Positions 17,984 to 27,165 of a stretch of DNA of 64,000 bases are shown piece after piece. This stretch comes from Sneathiella sp. P13V-1. Lineage in GTDB: Bacteria; Pseudomonadota; Alphaproteobacteria; Sneathiellales; Sneathiellaceae. Position 1 is the first letter of the stretch, and each line of letters starts with the position of its first letter. The notes beneath the pieces were generated by a model. It was not told where the DNA came from and did not search any database. It saw only the letters and a program-made list of their open reading frames with translations. The stretch covers positions 1,178,001 through 1,242,000 of the forward strand of contig NZ_WYEU01000002.1 of assembly GCF_015143595.1 (NCBI RefSeq). Direction: 5' to 3'. Both the position numbers and the translations under genes were made by a program.

Positions 17984-18715
17984 GTGACAAATGAGAGTGT
18001 CCGACCTGAAATGAACCCATATAATCCTCCCAAAACGCCAAACCTTGAAATCTTTTACAAAGATCAGGCAATACTGCTTGCCATCAAGCCCTCAGGATTG
18101 CTCACGGTACCAGGACGGGAGGCCCACAAAAAAGATTGCCTGATCAACAGAATTACCCCTCATTTTCCAACGGCCACAATTGTGCACCGCCTGGATCTTG
18201 AAACGTCAGGACTTGTCGTGATTGCATTGAACAAAGTAAGTCAAAGCAGCCTTGGGCGTTCTTTTCAACAGCGCAAAGTCGAAAAACGGTATTTGGCATG
18301 GGTGGATGGAAACCCCATCAACGACGGCGGTACCATAGACATCCCGCTTTTCCCCGATTGGCCCAACCGTCCGTTGCAGAAAATTGATTATGAAAACGGC
18401 AAAGCCGCCCTCACCCATTGGAAAGTTCTTGAGCGGCGCGAAGATCGGGCATTGGTGATGTTAATGCCGGTTACAGGTCGTTCTCATCAGTTACGGGTCC
18501 ATATGAAGGCTCTGGGTCACACTATCCTTGGTGACCCATTATACGCTGATGAACGGGTACGCGGAATGGCAGATCGTTTAATGCTTCATGCCGGTTACTT
18601 GGCATTCCCTCACCCAGATACAGATGAGATGATTTCCTTCAGCCTGCCTCCAGCGACTAAACCGGCAGCAGAAGCAAATGCAAACATCGGCAATTTTTTT
18701 GCTACAGAATGGTAA
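17984..18715 (+). CDS. RluA-family RNA pseudouridine synthase
   Basis: The 243-residue protein converts uridine to pseudouridine in RNA. It has the RluA-family active-site motif HRLDLETSGLVVIA with the catalytic Asp, an upstream KPSGLLTVPGR, and downstream TGRSHQLRVHM and GDPLYAD. There is no S4 RNA-binding domain, which fits the RluA/TruC subgroup; the exact target position is not predictable. The start is taken as a GTG with AAGG about 10 bases upstream; an ATG at 18011 is an alternative. Its 3' end overlaps the convergent GGDEF gene by 14 bases. Confidence 0.9.
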   Translation: MTNESVRPEMNPYNPPKTPNLEIFYKDQAILLAIKPSGLLTVPGREAHKKDCLINRITPHFPTATIVHRLDLETSGLVVIALNKVSQSSLGRSFQQRKVEKRYLAWVDGNPINDGGTIDIPLFPDWPNRPLQKIDYENGKAALTHWKVLERREDRALVMLMPVTGRSHQLRVHMKALGHTILGDPLYADERVRGMADRLMLHAGYLAFPHPDTDEMISFSLPPATKPAAEANANIGNFFATEW

Positions 18716-19601
18716 TCTGATTTGCGCCTTTTTCCCTTGATGTGAAGAGAGCCAATTCAGCTTTGTTCAACATGGCCTCGATATCATCTCCAACATCACG
18801 GGTCCCACCGATTGACGCTTTGATATCAAGCGTTACAAGCCCTGCTTTCAAATCACTTGAAAGAAAAGACAATAATATATCGTCCAGATAGGTCTCCATA
18901 TAGGAGGGACGCATATTTACTGTTACGACCCCAAAAGAACGCCCGCTATATCTGCAGGCGTAATCTGTGGTCCTCAGACGATTGACAATAACCTCTGCCA
19001 ACCTTTTGAGGACCTGATCACCCACCTTCTGACCAAAACGGCGGTTAATCCCGTCAAGACGTTCTACCGAAATCAATGAAAAACTGAGAGAAAGCTGTTG
19101 CCTTATAGCACTGGAATAGGCTGGCATCACACGTTCGATAAAGGACTGGCGGCTGAGAAGAGAGGTGAGCGGATCTTTATCAGACAAAGTAGCGGTTGTT
19201 CGAAACAAGAGTGCGCGGCTATTCAGTGCTTGCAGCCTGCACCGGAGTATTTCGGCACTAAATGGCGGCACCAAAAAATCCGCTTGCCCTGACGCGAAAA
19301 GAAACCGATATGTCTCTAGCTGGGTTTCCTGAACGAGCAGAAGAACTTGCAACCTTTCATTTTCGGCTAACATCCTAATTAGCGTTTCAATTATTTCTTT
19401 TTTTGAATTTGAAAGATCTACAATCAATAGCTGGTTGCCGGAATTTTTTAGATCAAGGCTTTCCAAAGCACTATCAGAAGGTAATGTTGCAGCTACTTTC
19501 ACTGTGTTATTGATTTGATCACATATTTCTTGGGAGCCGGTAAGGTCAAGGCTCGCCAGATAGATTTTGTCAAAAACCAGATTTTCATGCCAGTTAGTCA
19601 T
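18702..19601 (-). CDS. Degenerate GGDEF protein with REC-like N-terminus, probable c-di-GMP effector
   Basis: This 299-residue protein pairs a receiver-like domain (about residues 9-125, with an Asp in LLIVDLSNSKK) with a GGDEF-family domain (about 138-299, starting DPLTSLLSRQSF). The catalytic GGDEF motif is replaced by SGRSF (219-223) and the usual metal-binding D-x-D is lost (SVERLDGIN), so cyclase activity is very unlikely. The RxxD I-site is kept as RTTD (210-213), exactly five residues before the degenerate motif, so it could bind c-di-GMP as an effector in the manner of Caulobacter PopA. It starts opposite the chemosensory operon across a 418-base intergenic region. Confidence 0.85.
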   Translation of the reverse strand: MTNWHENLVFDKIYLASLDLTGSQEICDQINNTVKVAATLPSDSALESLDLKNSGNQLLIVDLSNSKKEIIETLIRMLAENERLQVLLLVQETQLETYRFLFASGQADFLVPPFSAEILRCRLQALNSRALLFRTTATLSDKDPLTSLLSRQSFIERVMPAYSSAIRQQLSLSFSLISVERLDGINRRFGQKVGDQVLKRLAEVIVNRLRTTDYACRYSGRSFGVVTVNMRPSYMETYLDDILLSFLSSDLKAGLVTLDIKASIGGTRDVGDDIEAMLNKAELALFTSREKGANQITIL

Positions 19602-20019
19602 CTTTGAACCAACACCTTTTAGTGAATGAATTTTTGAGTTGAACGGAGCAAATGCCGCTGTAACGTCTCGTTAAATATTTCTCACTTCTCCGTTTTTAAA
19701 CTTTCTCGCTTCTCCTTATGGTAGAAGTGCGTCAGATCATCAATTGCAATAATAATATTTTACTAATCTTGCACTTTACCTATTTGTCATATTAGTAGGG
19801 CGCAAAACTCAAGTCTCACCCTCACAATTACTGAGATTTTTTCTTACGCAAAACAGTTGAACGTGCGGTAATTACATTGTTTATATATAACCTAATCGTG
19901 CATAAGCAAATATGATTAACTCTAAATTAGTATATTTGAACTTATCTTAAAAATAGTTCAAAAAAAAGTTGCTTTCTCCGTTGTTTGATACCTCCTGAAA
20001 ACAGAGAGAAAATGGGTAC
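19602..20019. promoter_or_regulatory. Intergenic region between degenerate GGDEF gene and chemosensory operon
   Basis: This 418-base AT-rich stretch holds no credible gene. It must contain the divergent promoters of the GGDEF-like gene (minus) and of the STAS-cheY-cheA operon (plus). I see an imperfect direct repeat at 19678-19715, a run of A residues at about 19952-19971 and no recognisable sigma-28 or sigma-54 promoter. The operon's first ATG is at 20020 with AGAGAGAA about ten bases upstream. Confidence 0.5.
19678..19715. repeat. Direct repeat of 14 bases, two copies
   Basis: TTTCTCACTTCTCC (19678-19691) recurs as TTTCTCGCTTCTCC (19702-19715) with one difference and a 24-base start-to-start spacing, close to two helical turns. 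Such phased repeats can be binding sites for a regulator of the adjoining GGDEF-like gene or chemosensory operon. A shorter related string, TTTCTCCGTT, occurs again near 19974. Function is unproven. Confidence 0.4.
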
Positions 20020-20319
20020 ATGGGCACAAAAAATACTGATGCGGGTACAAATTTAATTCTGCCAGAAATTCTCAATCTTGGCGTAGCAGAAGAATTAAGA
20101 GAACAATTTGTAGGCACCATCGTCCCTCATGATGATCTTACGATTGATGCGGGCAAGGTGGAAACGATCACAACCCCCTGCCTTCAGGTCCTGATCGCCG
20201 CCGGACTATTTGTTGAAAATGATGGCGGTTCCGTTCGAATTACCAATCCCACCGAACCATTCACTCTCGCCTTTTTAGATTTGGGATTAAACGACATTTT
20301 CGAAAAATGGAGTAGCTAG
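20020..20319 (+). CDS. STAS-domain protein heading the chemosensory operon
   Basis: The 99-residue protein is a single STAS domain (anti-sigma-factor antagonist / MlaB-like fold), with the characteristic DAGKVETITTPCLQVLIAA helix-strand region and a C-terminal amphipathic helix. At the position of the conserved phosphorylatable Ser it has Thr (TTPCLQ), so phosphorylation remains possible. It is the first gene of the operon, two bases before cheY. Small STAS proteins of this type often accompany CheY-CheA in alphaproteobacterial chemosensory clusters. Its partner may be the RsbW-like ATPase at 31714. Confidence 0.85.
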   Translation: MGTKNTDAGTNLILPEILNLGVAEELREQFVGTIVPHDDLTIDAGKVETITTPCLQVLIAAGLFVENDGGSVRITNPTEPFTLAFLDLGLNDIFEKWSS

Positions 20320-20321
20320 AG

Positions 20322-20687
20322 ATGGCTAAAAAAATTCTCGCAGTTGATGATTCCAAGACCATGCGTGACATGGTCAGCTTCACGTTAAAAGGCGCCGGAT
20401 ATGAAGTTGTTGAGGCCGAAGACGGTCTTGTCGCATTGGATACGATTGGCTCAAACAGCGTTGATCTTGTCATTACAGACATAAACATGCCCAACATGGA
20501 TGGTATTGGCCTGGTAAAAGCCTTAAGGCAAAACCCAATCCATAGCTCTACCCCTATTCTTGTTCTCACAACAGAAAGTGATGACAACAAGAAAAATGAA
20601 GGACGTGCAGCCGGTGCTACCGGATGGATAGTGAAACCGTTTGAACCTGAGAAGTTACTGAAAGTTGTGCAGAAAGTGTGCGGATAG
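20322..20687 (+). CDS. cheY: Chemotaxis response regulator CheY
   Basis: CheY is the single-domain receiver phosphorylated by CheA. The 121-residue protein has the acidic pair D9-D10 (VDDSKTMR), the phospho-acceptor D53 (ITDINMPNMDG), the conserved Thr in LTTESD and the Lys in VKPFEP. There is no output domain. It lies between the STAS gene and cheA in the same operon. Whether its target is a flagellar motor or another output is unknown, since no motor genes are in the window. Confidence 0.95.
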   Translation: MAKKILAVDDSKTMRDMVSFTLKGAGYEVVEAEDGLVALDTIGSNSVDLVITDINMPNMDGIGLVKALRQNPIHSSTPILVLTTESDDNKKNEGRAAGATGWIVKPFEPEKLLKVVQKVCG

Positions 20688-20713
20688 TCAGGACATAAAA
20701 AAGGGTTCTTCAA

Positions 20714-22855
20714 ATGGATGATTTTGACCAATTTAAGGTGACCTATTTCGCTGAATGCTCTGAGCTGCTTTCGGATGTGGAAACTCAATTATCTGAACTG
20801 AGTTCAGGTTCGAGCGATCCTGAGGTATTGCACGCAATCTTTCGCGCTGTACATACAATTAAAGCAGGAGCTGGCGCATTTAAGTTCACTCAACTCGCAG
20901 AGTTCTCCCACGAGTTTGAGGCGCTGCTTGACCGCATGAGAACTGGAAAAATTGCAGTTACAGAAGATGGGGTCAGCCTCTTGTTTCGCGCAGCAGACAT
21001 TCTGGCCGCCATGGTTGAGTCGGCAGAAAATGAAGAAACCTTATCTGAAGACTTCGGACGTCAGGTGCTAGATGAAATCCTTAAAATTGTAAAAGGAGGT
21101 GCTGCACCACAGCCATCTACACCAAGTCCCACCGAAACTGCGGATGAGCCCGAAGACAAACCAGAAGGCAAAACCGCTTACAAAATCATTTTCGCCCCAA
21201 AAGCGGAATTGTTTAAACATGCAAATGAACCACTGCTCATCGTCCGTGAACTCAAAACACTAGGGACACTAACATCAACTGCCAGCCTTGAAAAACTCCC
21301 TGCCTTAAAGGCCATGGACGGTGAAGAAGCCTATATTTCCTGGATTTTCCACCTGACAACTGAGGCCTCATTAGATGACGTTGAGGAAGTGTTCGAGTTT
21401 GTTACGGAAGACTGCGACCTATCTATTGAAGCCGTTGAAGCTGATCTTGAGGAACAGACTTCAGTCGAAGATGAAAAACAAACCGATCAGCAACCTGAGA
21501 AAGTATCTTCACAACAAAACACTCCTACAGCAACCGTACCTGCCGCAAGCAAGGGCGCTGCAAAAGTATCTTCCATTCGTGTGGATCTGGATCGCATTGA
21601 TCGCCTTGTAAACATGGTAGGCGAGCTCGTTATCACTCAGTCAATGCTTTCTCAGCAGACCAACGATCTACCTACAGAGAAAATGCCCAACATGATCAGA
21701 GGGCTGGAAGAACTTGCGCTGCATACACGTGAATTGCAGGAAAGCGTAATGGCAATTCGGATGCAGCCAGTGAAATCTGTTTTCTCAAGAATACCAAGGT
21801 TGGTTCGCGATCTTTCAAACAAGTTAAACAAGAAAGTCGTCCTGAATACTGTTGGAGAAAACACGGAAGTCGACAAAACCGTTATCGAAGAGATTAGCGA
21901 CCCCATTACTCATATGATCCGCAATTCTTTGGATCATGGCTTGGAAGGTCCCGAAGAGAGGGTAAAAGCCGGAAAACCCGAAACAGGGGTAATTACCTTA
22001 TCTGCAGAACACCGCGGGGGCCGAATTGTCATAACTATTGCTGACGATGGGCGCGGCATTAACAGAAAAGCCGTGCTCAGCCGCGCTCTCGAACGCGGGC
22101 TCATCTCCGAAGGGGCGCAACTGTCTGATGATGAAATCGACAATATGATATTCGCGCCGGGTTTCTCTACCGCCGAACAGGTAACTGACATTTCTGGTCG
22201 CGGTGTTGGCATGGATGTTGTCAGGCGGAACATTCAAGCCCTTGGCGGTCGTGTCTCCATTCAGTCAACACCTGGTCAAGGCTCTCGGTTCACCATGACA
22301 CTACCCCTTACACTGGCGGTTATGGATGGCATGATTGTTGAAGCTGGCGGTGAAAAATACGTCATCCCTATTCCGAATATAGTAGAAAGTTTGCGTCCAG
22401 AACGCGATGCTCTGAAACGTCTGCCAAATGGCCAAAAGCTGGTGCGCATTAGAGGACATTATATCCCGTTATGCCCCCTATATCAGGTCTTCAATATTCC
22501 CAACGCGCGGAAAGACCCAGCTAAGGCGCTTGTGGTTCTTGTCGAGAGTGAAGAATTTGGCACTGTCGGAATTGTGGTTGATCAACTAATAGGCCAGCAG
22601 CAAGTTGTGATTAAAAGCCTTGAGAACAATTACAGGCCCGTCAACGGTATTTCCGCGGCAACGATCCTTGGGAACGGTAAGGTTGCCCCAATTCTTGATA
22701 TCGAAGCCGTCTATCGTATAGCCCAATCAAGCACCTCTTTCGCTCATGACGAAGAAGAACACGTCTTCTCAGAATTGGATGAGCAACATCATGGCATTGA
22801 GCAAGTTGTACAGGCAACTGACAATGCAACCTTAGAACAACCAACTGCAGGATAA
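20714..22855 (+). CDS. cheA: Chemotaxis histidine kinase CheA
   Basis: The 713-residue protein contains an N-terminal HPt (P1) domain with phospho-accepting H47 in RAVHTIKAG, a linker region with a CheY-binding-like segment (about 155-235), a P3 dimerisation helix pair beginning near SSIRVDLDRIDRLVN, and a P4 HATPase domain (HMIRNSLDHGLE, ADDGRGI, GRGVGMDVV). A C-terminal CheW-like P5 domain follows (about 545-690). It couples array signalling to phosphorylation of CheY and CheB. It lies 26 bases after cheY and five bases before cheW. Confidence 0.96.
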   Translation: MDDFDQFKVTYFAECSELLSDVETQLSELSSGSSDPEVLHAIFRAVHTIKAGAGAFKFTQLAEFSHEFEALLDRMRTGKIAVTEDGVSLLFRAADILAAMVESAENEETLSEDFGRQVLDEILKIVKGGAAPQPSTPSPTETADEPEDKPEGKTAYKIIFAPKAELFKHANEPLLIVRELKTLGTLTSTASLEKLPALKAMDGEEAYISWIFHLTTEASLDDVEEVFEFVTEDCDLSIEAVEADLEEQTSVEDEKQTDQQPEKVSSQQNTPTATVPAASKGAAKVSSIRVDLDRIDRLVNMVGELVITQSMLSQQTNDLPTEKMPNMIRGLEELALHTRELQESVMAIRMQPVKSVFSRIPRLVRDLSNKLNKKVVLNTVGENTEVDKTVIEEISDPITHMIRNSLDHGLEGPEERVKAGKPETGVITLSAEHRGGRIVITIADDGRGINRKAVLSRALERGLISEGAQLSDDEIDNMIFAPGFSTAEQVTDISGRGVGMDVVRRNIQALGGRVSIQSTPGQGSRFTMTLPLTLAVMDGMIVEAGGEKYVIPIPNIVESLRPERDALKRLPNGQKLVRIRGHYIPLCPLYQVFNIPNARKDPAKALVVLVESEEFGTVGIVVDQLIGQQQVVIKSLENNYRPVNGISAATILGNGKVAPILDIEAVYRIAQSSTSFAHDEEEHVFSELDEQHHGIEQVVQATDNATLEQPTAG

Positions 22856-22860
22856 TTAAT

Positions 22861-23430
22861 ATGGAAGTTGAGCAAAACATCTCCCCGGCTTCTTCTGCTC
22901 CAGCAGATGCCCCTCCACAGATTGCAGAGGGCAGCGATACCGCAAGTGAAATTCAGGGTATCCAGCAATTTGTAACCTTTGCCATTGGTAACGAAGAATA
23001 TGCTGTAGACATTATGAAAGTGCGTGAAATTCAGGCATGGAGCGAAGTGACCATTTTGCCGAACCAGCCTAGCTATATGCGTGGGGTTCTAAATCTGAGA
23101 GGAATTATAGTACCGATATTTGATCTTCGCTGCCGGTTTGGGCAAGGCGTTACTGATGCAACATCCATCCATGTTGTTGTGATCGTCGCTGTTAAGGATC
23201 GGATTATTGGTATCCTAGTTGATCGTGTTTCCGACATTCTAACAGTTGAGGGGAGCGAAATTTGTAAAGTTCCGGATCTCGATGACCGTCAGGATGAGGA
23301 GCATATTCTTGGCCTTGTAACAGCAGGGGAAAGAATGGTTGCCTTGCTGGATATTGCCAGCCTTTTCCATTCAGAAATCATTGAAACTTCAATCGATGTG
23401 GCGGACGCCAATGGCGCGCCCCAGAGTTAA
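22861..23430 (+). CDS. cheW: Chemotaxis coupling protein CheW
   Basis: CheW links receptors to CheA in the chemosensory array. The 189-residue protein has a variable N-terminal extension of about 35 residues and a CheW domain with the hallmarks FAIGNEEYAVDIMKVREI, MRGVLNLRGIIVPIFDLR and VDRVSDILTV. The gene sits between cheA and the receptor gene with very short spacers, so it is almost certainly part of the same transcript. Confidence 0.95.
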   Translation: MEVEQNISPASSAPADAPPQIAEGSDTASEIQGIQQFVTFAIGNEEYAVDIMKVREIQAWSEVTILPNQPSYMRGVLNLRGIIVPIFDLRCRFGQGVTDATSIHVVVIVAVKDRIIGILVDRVSDILTVEGSEICKVPDLDDRQDEEHILGLVTAGERMVALLDIASLFHSEIIETSIDVADANGAPQS

Positions 23431-23448
23431 TCCGTGAGGAAAATTAAA

Positions 23449-26232
23449 ATGACAGATACAACATTTCAGTCACCCCCACAGATGGATCAAGGACGCTCGG
23501 CGGGCAAGTTCGCTATACCGGAGCTCACCATCAAGTCTAAACTGTTTGCAGGCTTTGCCGTGATGCTTGCCATCCTGCTTATTGCTGTGGGTGTTGGCGT
23601 AAATGATGCGTCCCTTACCAAATCTCACGTTGAAATAGTGGATCGCGACACTTTTCCAACCACAATGCACCTTTCTGATCTTGAGAAAAATGTATTCGAA
23701 AGCATGGCGCATGTTGGTGCCTATGCGGTGACAGGTGCTTCTAGTGAAAAAGCAGCACAAGCCAAAAACTGGAAAAATATCGATAAACTGGTCGCCAGTG
23801 TTGATAAAGACGCAACTAAATGGAACGAGGCTGAGACAAACAAATGGGGAGATATCAAAGACCTGATTTCTCAATACCAGAATGCTCAAGAAAATGTACT
23901 TGCTCTGGACCCCTCATCTGTTCAATGGAACTCTGATCGTTCTCTTCGACTGGCCGAAGCAACAGACATTAGCAAAGAGTTATTTGCCCTGTTATCCGGA
24001 GCCGACGGCCTGAAAACCTTTACCGTGAATGAAACAAAAAAATCCATGCAAGTTTTGATTAAGGATGCAAATGCTTTAATGCGCGATCTTTGGATCTTGC
24101 TTGCCATTGGATTAATCGCGGGCATTGCACTTGCCGTCCTGATTTCACGTTCAATTACTAAACCAATGGGTGTTCTTGTCTTCACAATTCAGGCCATCGC
24201 GGAAGGCAAAAAAGTCGACGTCGCTGGTACAGAACGCAAAGATGAAATCGGTAATATCTGTCGGGCACTTCTGGAAATCACCAGACAAGCTGCGGTAAAC
24301 CTGCGCACAAAAGCAGCACTTGATAGCTGCCGAACAAATGTAATGGTCGCCGATGAAGACTACAATATCGCCTATGTCAACGAAACGATGCAAGAAATGC
24401 TGGAAGCGAATGAGGCAGATCTCAAAACCGACCTTAAGAACTTTGAGGCCAAGAAAGTGGTTGGAACTAATATTGATACCTTCCACAAAAACCCTGCACA
24501 TCAACGCAACATGCTCGACAATCTAAGAGACACTTTTGAAACCGACCTACTAATTGGCGGGCGCAGCTTCAATCTAGTTGTCTCACCGGTAATGAATGAC
24601 ATTAATGAACGCATAGGTACCGTTGTAGAGTGGGCCGATGTTACAGAAGAAAAAAAACGCCTTGAGCAGGAACGCCGTGTTGCGAATGAAAACTCCCGCA
24701 TCAAATCAGCACTGGATAACTGCACCACAAATATGATGGTGGCAGATGCAAACTACAATATCGTCTATATCAACGATACGATGAAAGCCATGCTGCATCA
24801 AAATGAGAGCAATATGAAGAAAGACCTGCCTCAGTTTGATGCTGCCAATATTATTGGTGTCAACATCGACAGTTTCCACAAAAACCCAGGTCATCAACGT
24901 GGTATGTTGGACCGCCTGACACATGCTTATAATACGAACATTGAGGTCGGTGGCAACTTCTACAATCTGATTGCAAGCCCGGTTCTTTCCGACGATGGCG
25001 AACGCATTGGTACAGTTGTGGAATGGGCAGATGTAACTGCTGAAAAACTGATTGAACAGGAAATCGACGGTGTCGTTTCCGCGGCTGTTGCTGGTGACTT
25101 TAACACCAAACTGCAACTGGAAGGCAAAGAAGGCTTTATGCTCAACCTTTCAGAAGCAATCAACAGCTTATCAGACACGGTTTCAAGTGCGATGCAAGAT
25201 GTTGGGAGTGCCCTTTCATCTCTTGCTGAAGGTGATCTCACCAAGCGAATTGATTCCGAGTATCAGGGACTGTTTGAAGAGCTTAAGAAAAACACCAACG
25301 GCACATCTGATCAACTCACCAGTATCGTGAGTGATATCGCAACCGCCGCTGCAGAAGTTGCCAGCGCTGCCCAGGAAATCAATATGGGTACGATGGATCT
25401 ATCACAGCGGACTGAACAACAAGCTTCCAATTTGGAAGAAACTGCAGCTGCAATGGAACAAATGGCATCCACGGTCAAACAAAATGCTGAAAATGCCCAG
25501 CAAGCAAATCAGCTTTCTGTTTCTGCAAAAGATGTTGCCGAAAAAGGTGGTGAAGTGGTGAGTGAAGTTGTCGATGCGATGTCTCGTATTGAGGACTCCT
25601 CCCAGAAAATCTCCGACATTATCGGTGTCATCGATGAAATTGCCTTCCAGACCAATCTCCTCGCTCTCAATGCAGCAGTTGAAGCTGCAAGGGCCGGGGA
25701 TGCGGGTAAAGGCTTCGCTGTTGTCGCGGCGGAAGTTGGTACTTTGGCTCAACGCTCCTCGCAAGCTGCCAAAGACATCAAGGGGTTGATCAATGACAGT
25801 GGCAACGAAGTTAAAGACGGTGTTCGCCTTGTTGGTAATGCAGGTGAATCCCTGACAGAGATCGTAGATTCCATCAAACGCTTGAGTGATATCGTTTCCG
25901 AAATCGCGGCGGCCAGTGATGAGCAATCAACCAGCATCTCCGAGATTAACCGCTCTGTTTCACAGATGGATGAAATGACACAGCAAAACTCTGCCCTTGT
26001 GGAAGAAAATGCAGCCGCATCCAGAACACTACAAGAGCAATCGGAAAGTGTTCGCGAACGCATCTCATTCTTCAAAGTGGATAGCAACGCTGCATCAAGT
26101 GTAGTTCGTCCGGCGTTGCAAAATGGTTCTGCTAATACCGCAACATCCGAAGCGCCTGCTTCTCAGCCGAGCATGCCTATGGTTGCAGTCTCCAGCGCCT
26201 CGTCTGCCGCAGAAGACTGGAGCGAGTTCTAA
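23449..26232 (+). CDS. Transmembrane methyl-accepting chemotaxis protein with tandem PAS domains
   Basis: The 927-residue receptor has TM1 (about 31-52), a periplasmic four-helix-bundle sensor region (about 53-210), TM2 (about 212-233), a HAMP domain, two consecutive PAS domains (about 290-405 and 410-525), a further HAMP-like segment and an MCP signalling hairpin. The hairpin tip is [20 protein letters not shown]. The two PAS domains are clearly recent duplicates: both contain the block [11 protein letters not shown] / [11 protein letters not shown] and end in [10 protein letters not shown]. The C-terminus is DWSEF, matching the xWxxF docking peptide used by CheR/CheB. The start is the ATG at 23449 (AGGAAAATTAAA upstream), not the GTG at 23434. 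It is probably the primary receptor of this CheA-CheW array; the ligand is unknown. Confidence 0.94.
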   Translation: MTDTTFQSPPQMDQGRSAGKFAIPELTIKSKLFAGFAVMLAILLIAVGVGVNDASLTKSHVEIVDRDTFPTTMHLSDLEKNVFESMAHVGAYAVTGASSEKAAQAKNWKNIDKLVASVDKDATKWNEAETNKWGDIKDLISQYQNAQENVLALDPSSVQWNSDRSLRLAEATDISKELFALLSGADGLKTFTVNETKKSMQVLIKDANALMRDLWILLAIGLIAGIALAVLISRSITKPMGVLVFTIQAIAEGKKVDVAGTERKDEIGNICRALLEITRQAAVNLRTKAALDSCRTNVMVADEDYNIAYVNETMQEMLEANEADLKTDLKNFEAKKVVGTNIDTFHKNPAHQRNMLDNLRDTFETDLLIGGRSFNLVVSPVMNDINERIGTVVEWADVTEEKKRLEQERRVANENSRIKSALDNCTTNMMVADANYNIVYINDTMKAMLHQNESNMKKDLPQFDAANIIGVNIDSFHKNPGHQRGMLDRLTHAYNTNIEVGGNFYNLIASPVLSDDGERIGTVVEWADVTAEKLIEQEIDGVVSAAVAGDFNTKLQLEGKEGFMLNLSEAINSLSDTVSSAMQDVGSALSSLAEGDLTKRIDSEYQGLFEELKKNTNGTSDQLTSIVSDIATAAAEVASAAQEINMGTMDLSQRTEQQASNLEETAAAMEQMASTVKQNAENAQQANQLSVSAKDVAEKGGEVVSEVVDAMSRIEDSSQKISDIIGVIDEIAFQTNLLALNAAVEAARAGDAGKGFAVVAAEVGTLAQRSSQAAKDIKGLINDSGNEVKDGVRLVGNAGESLTEIVDSIKRLSDIVSEIAAASDEQSTSISEINRSVSQMDEMTQQNSALVEENAAASRTLQEQSESVRERISFFKVDSNAASSVVRPALQNGSANTATSEAPASQPSMPMVAVSSASSAAEDWSEF

Positions 26233-26251
26233 GTAGTCCTTCTATTTAACT

Positions 26252-26276
26252 CCTGCCAGGGCTCAACCCTGGCAGG
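26252..26276 (+). other. Strong stem-loop between the receptor gene and cheR
   Basis: CCTGCCAGGG (26252-26261) and CCCTGGCAGG (26267-26276) form a perfect 10-bp stem with a five-base loop, located 19 bases after the receptor stop codon. No T-tract follows, so it is not a classic terminator. It could be an mRNA stabiliser or processing site, or a partial attenuator that lets receptor and upstream genes be expressed above cheRDB. Confidence 0.7.
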
Positions 26277-26295
26277 CGTAAACTGAGAAAGATAT

Positions 26296-27165
26296 ATGAC
26301 GCAGCAAAGCACAATTGCCGAAAGAAAGCGTGAGTTTTCATTCACGCACGAAGAGTTCAAAAAACTCACAAGCCTGGTGTATTCACTTACCGGTATTGTT
26401 CTTGGCGATCACAAAAAAGATATGGTTTATGGACGTCTGGCCAGACGGTTACGTGAACTTGGAATGCGTTCTTTCAGTCAGTATTGTGATCTACTGGACT
26501 CCAAACGTTCGGATGATGAAACTGGATTTCTGGTAAATGCGATTACGACGAACCTGACAAAATTCTATAGAGAAAGCCACCACTTCGAAAGTTTGGCGGC
26601 CCACGCCCAGAAGGTCACTCGGGACAGATCCAGATTATCGGACAAAACCTTTCTGGTCTGGTCCGCCGGATGCTCTTCCGGCGAAGAGCCGTATTCAATT
26701 GCAACTTATTTGCTCAGCAAAGTTCCATCTTTATCGAGTTGGAACTTCAAGATACTTGCCACGGACCTTGATACCAACATGCTGAACAAGGGCAAAGCTG
26801 GCGTCTACAAAGCTGACGCCATCCAGTCCATTGATGAACCTTTCAAATCAGTTATCTCGGATCATTGCAACATTCGGGGCGACAGTCTCTATATCAAGGA
26901 AAAAGTAAAAAATCACATCCACTTCAAGCAGTTAAATCTACTTCATCAATGGCCGATGAAGAAGAAGTATGATGTCATTTTTTGCCGCAATGTCCTGATC
27001 TATTTTGATACCCAGACCAAAAACAATCTGGTTTCCAGATACACTGACATGCTGCGGGATGGCGGAATGCTCTGCCTTGGACATTCAGAAAGTTTGCATG
27101 AGAAACCAGAAAATCTACACCTGCATGGCCGCACCACATATTTCAAGGGTGAGGTCAGCTCATGA
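26296..27165 (+). CDS. cheR: Chemotaxis protein methyltransferase CheR
   Basis: CheR methylates glutamates on chemoreceptors with S-adenosylmethionine. The 289-residue protein has the N-terminal helical domain and the SAM-binding methyltransferase domain with WSAGCSSGEEPYS, ILATDLDTNML and FCRNVLIYFD. The beta-subdomain that can bind a receptor C-terminal pentapeptide is present in length, and the neighbouring receptor ends in a suitable DWSEF. Its stop overlaps the cheD start by 4 bases (ATGA). Confidence 0.95.
   Translation: MTQQSTIAERKREFSFTHEEFKKLTSLVYSLTGIVLGDHKKDMVYGRLARRLRELGMRSFSQYCDLLDSKRSDDETGFLVNAITTNLTKFYRESHHFESLAAHAQKVTRDRSRLSDKTFLVWSAGCSSGEEPYSIATYLLSKVPSLSSWNFKILATDLDTNMLNKGKAGVYKADAIQSIDEPFKSVISDHCNIRGDSLYIKEKVKNHIHFKQLNLLHQWPMKKKYDVIFCRNVLIYFDTQTKNNLVSRYTDMLRDGGMLCLGHSESLHEKPENLHLHGRTTYFKGEVSS

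Noticed and set aside
19642-19694. AACGGAG ... CTCCGTT inverted repeat as a terminator
   Set aside because: The loop is about 39 bases, and it lies upstream of the start codons of both flanking genes, so it cannot end either transcript.
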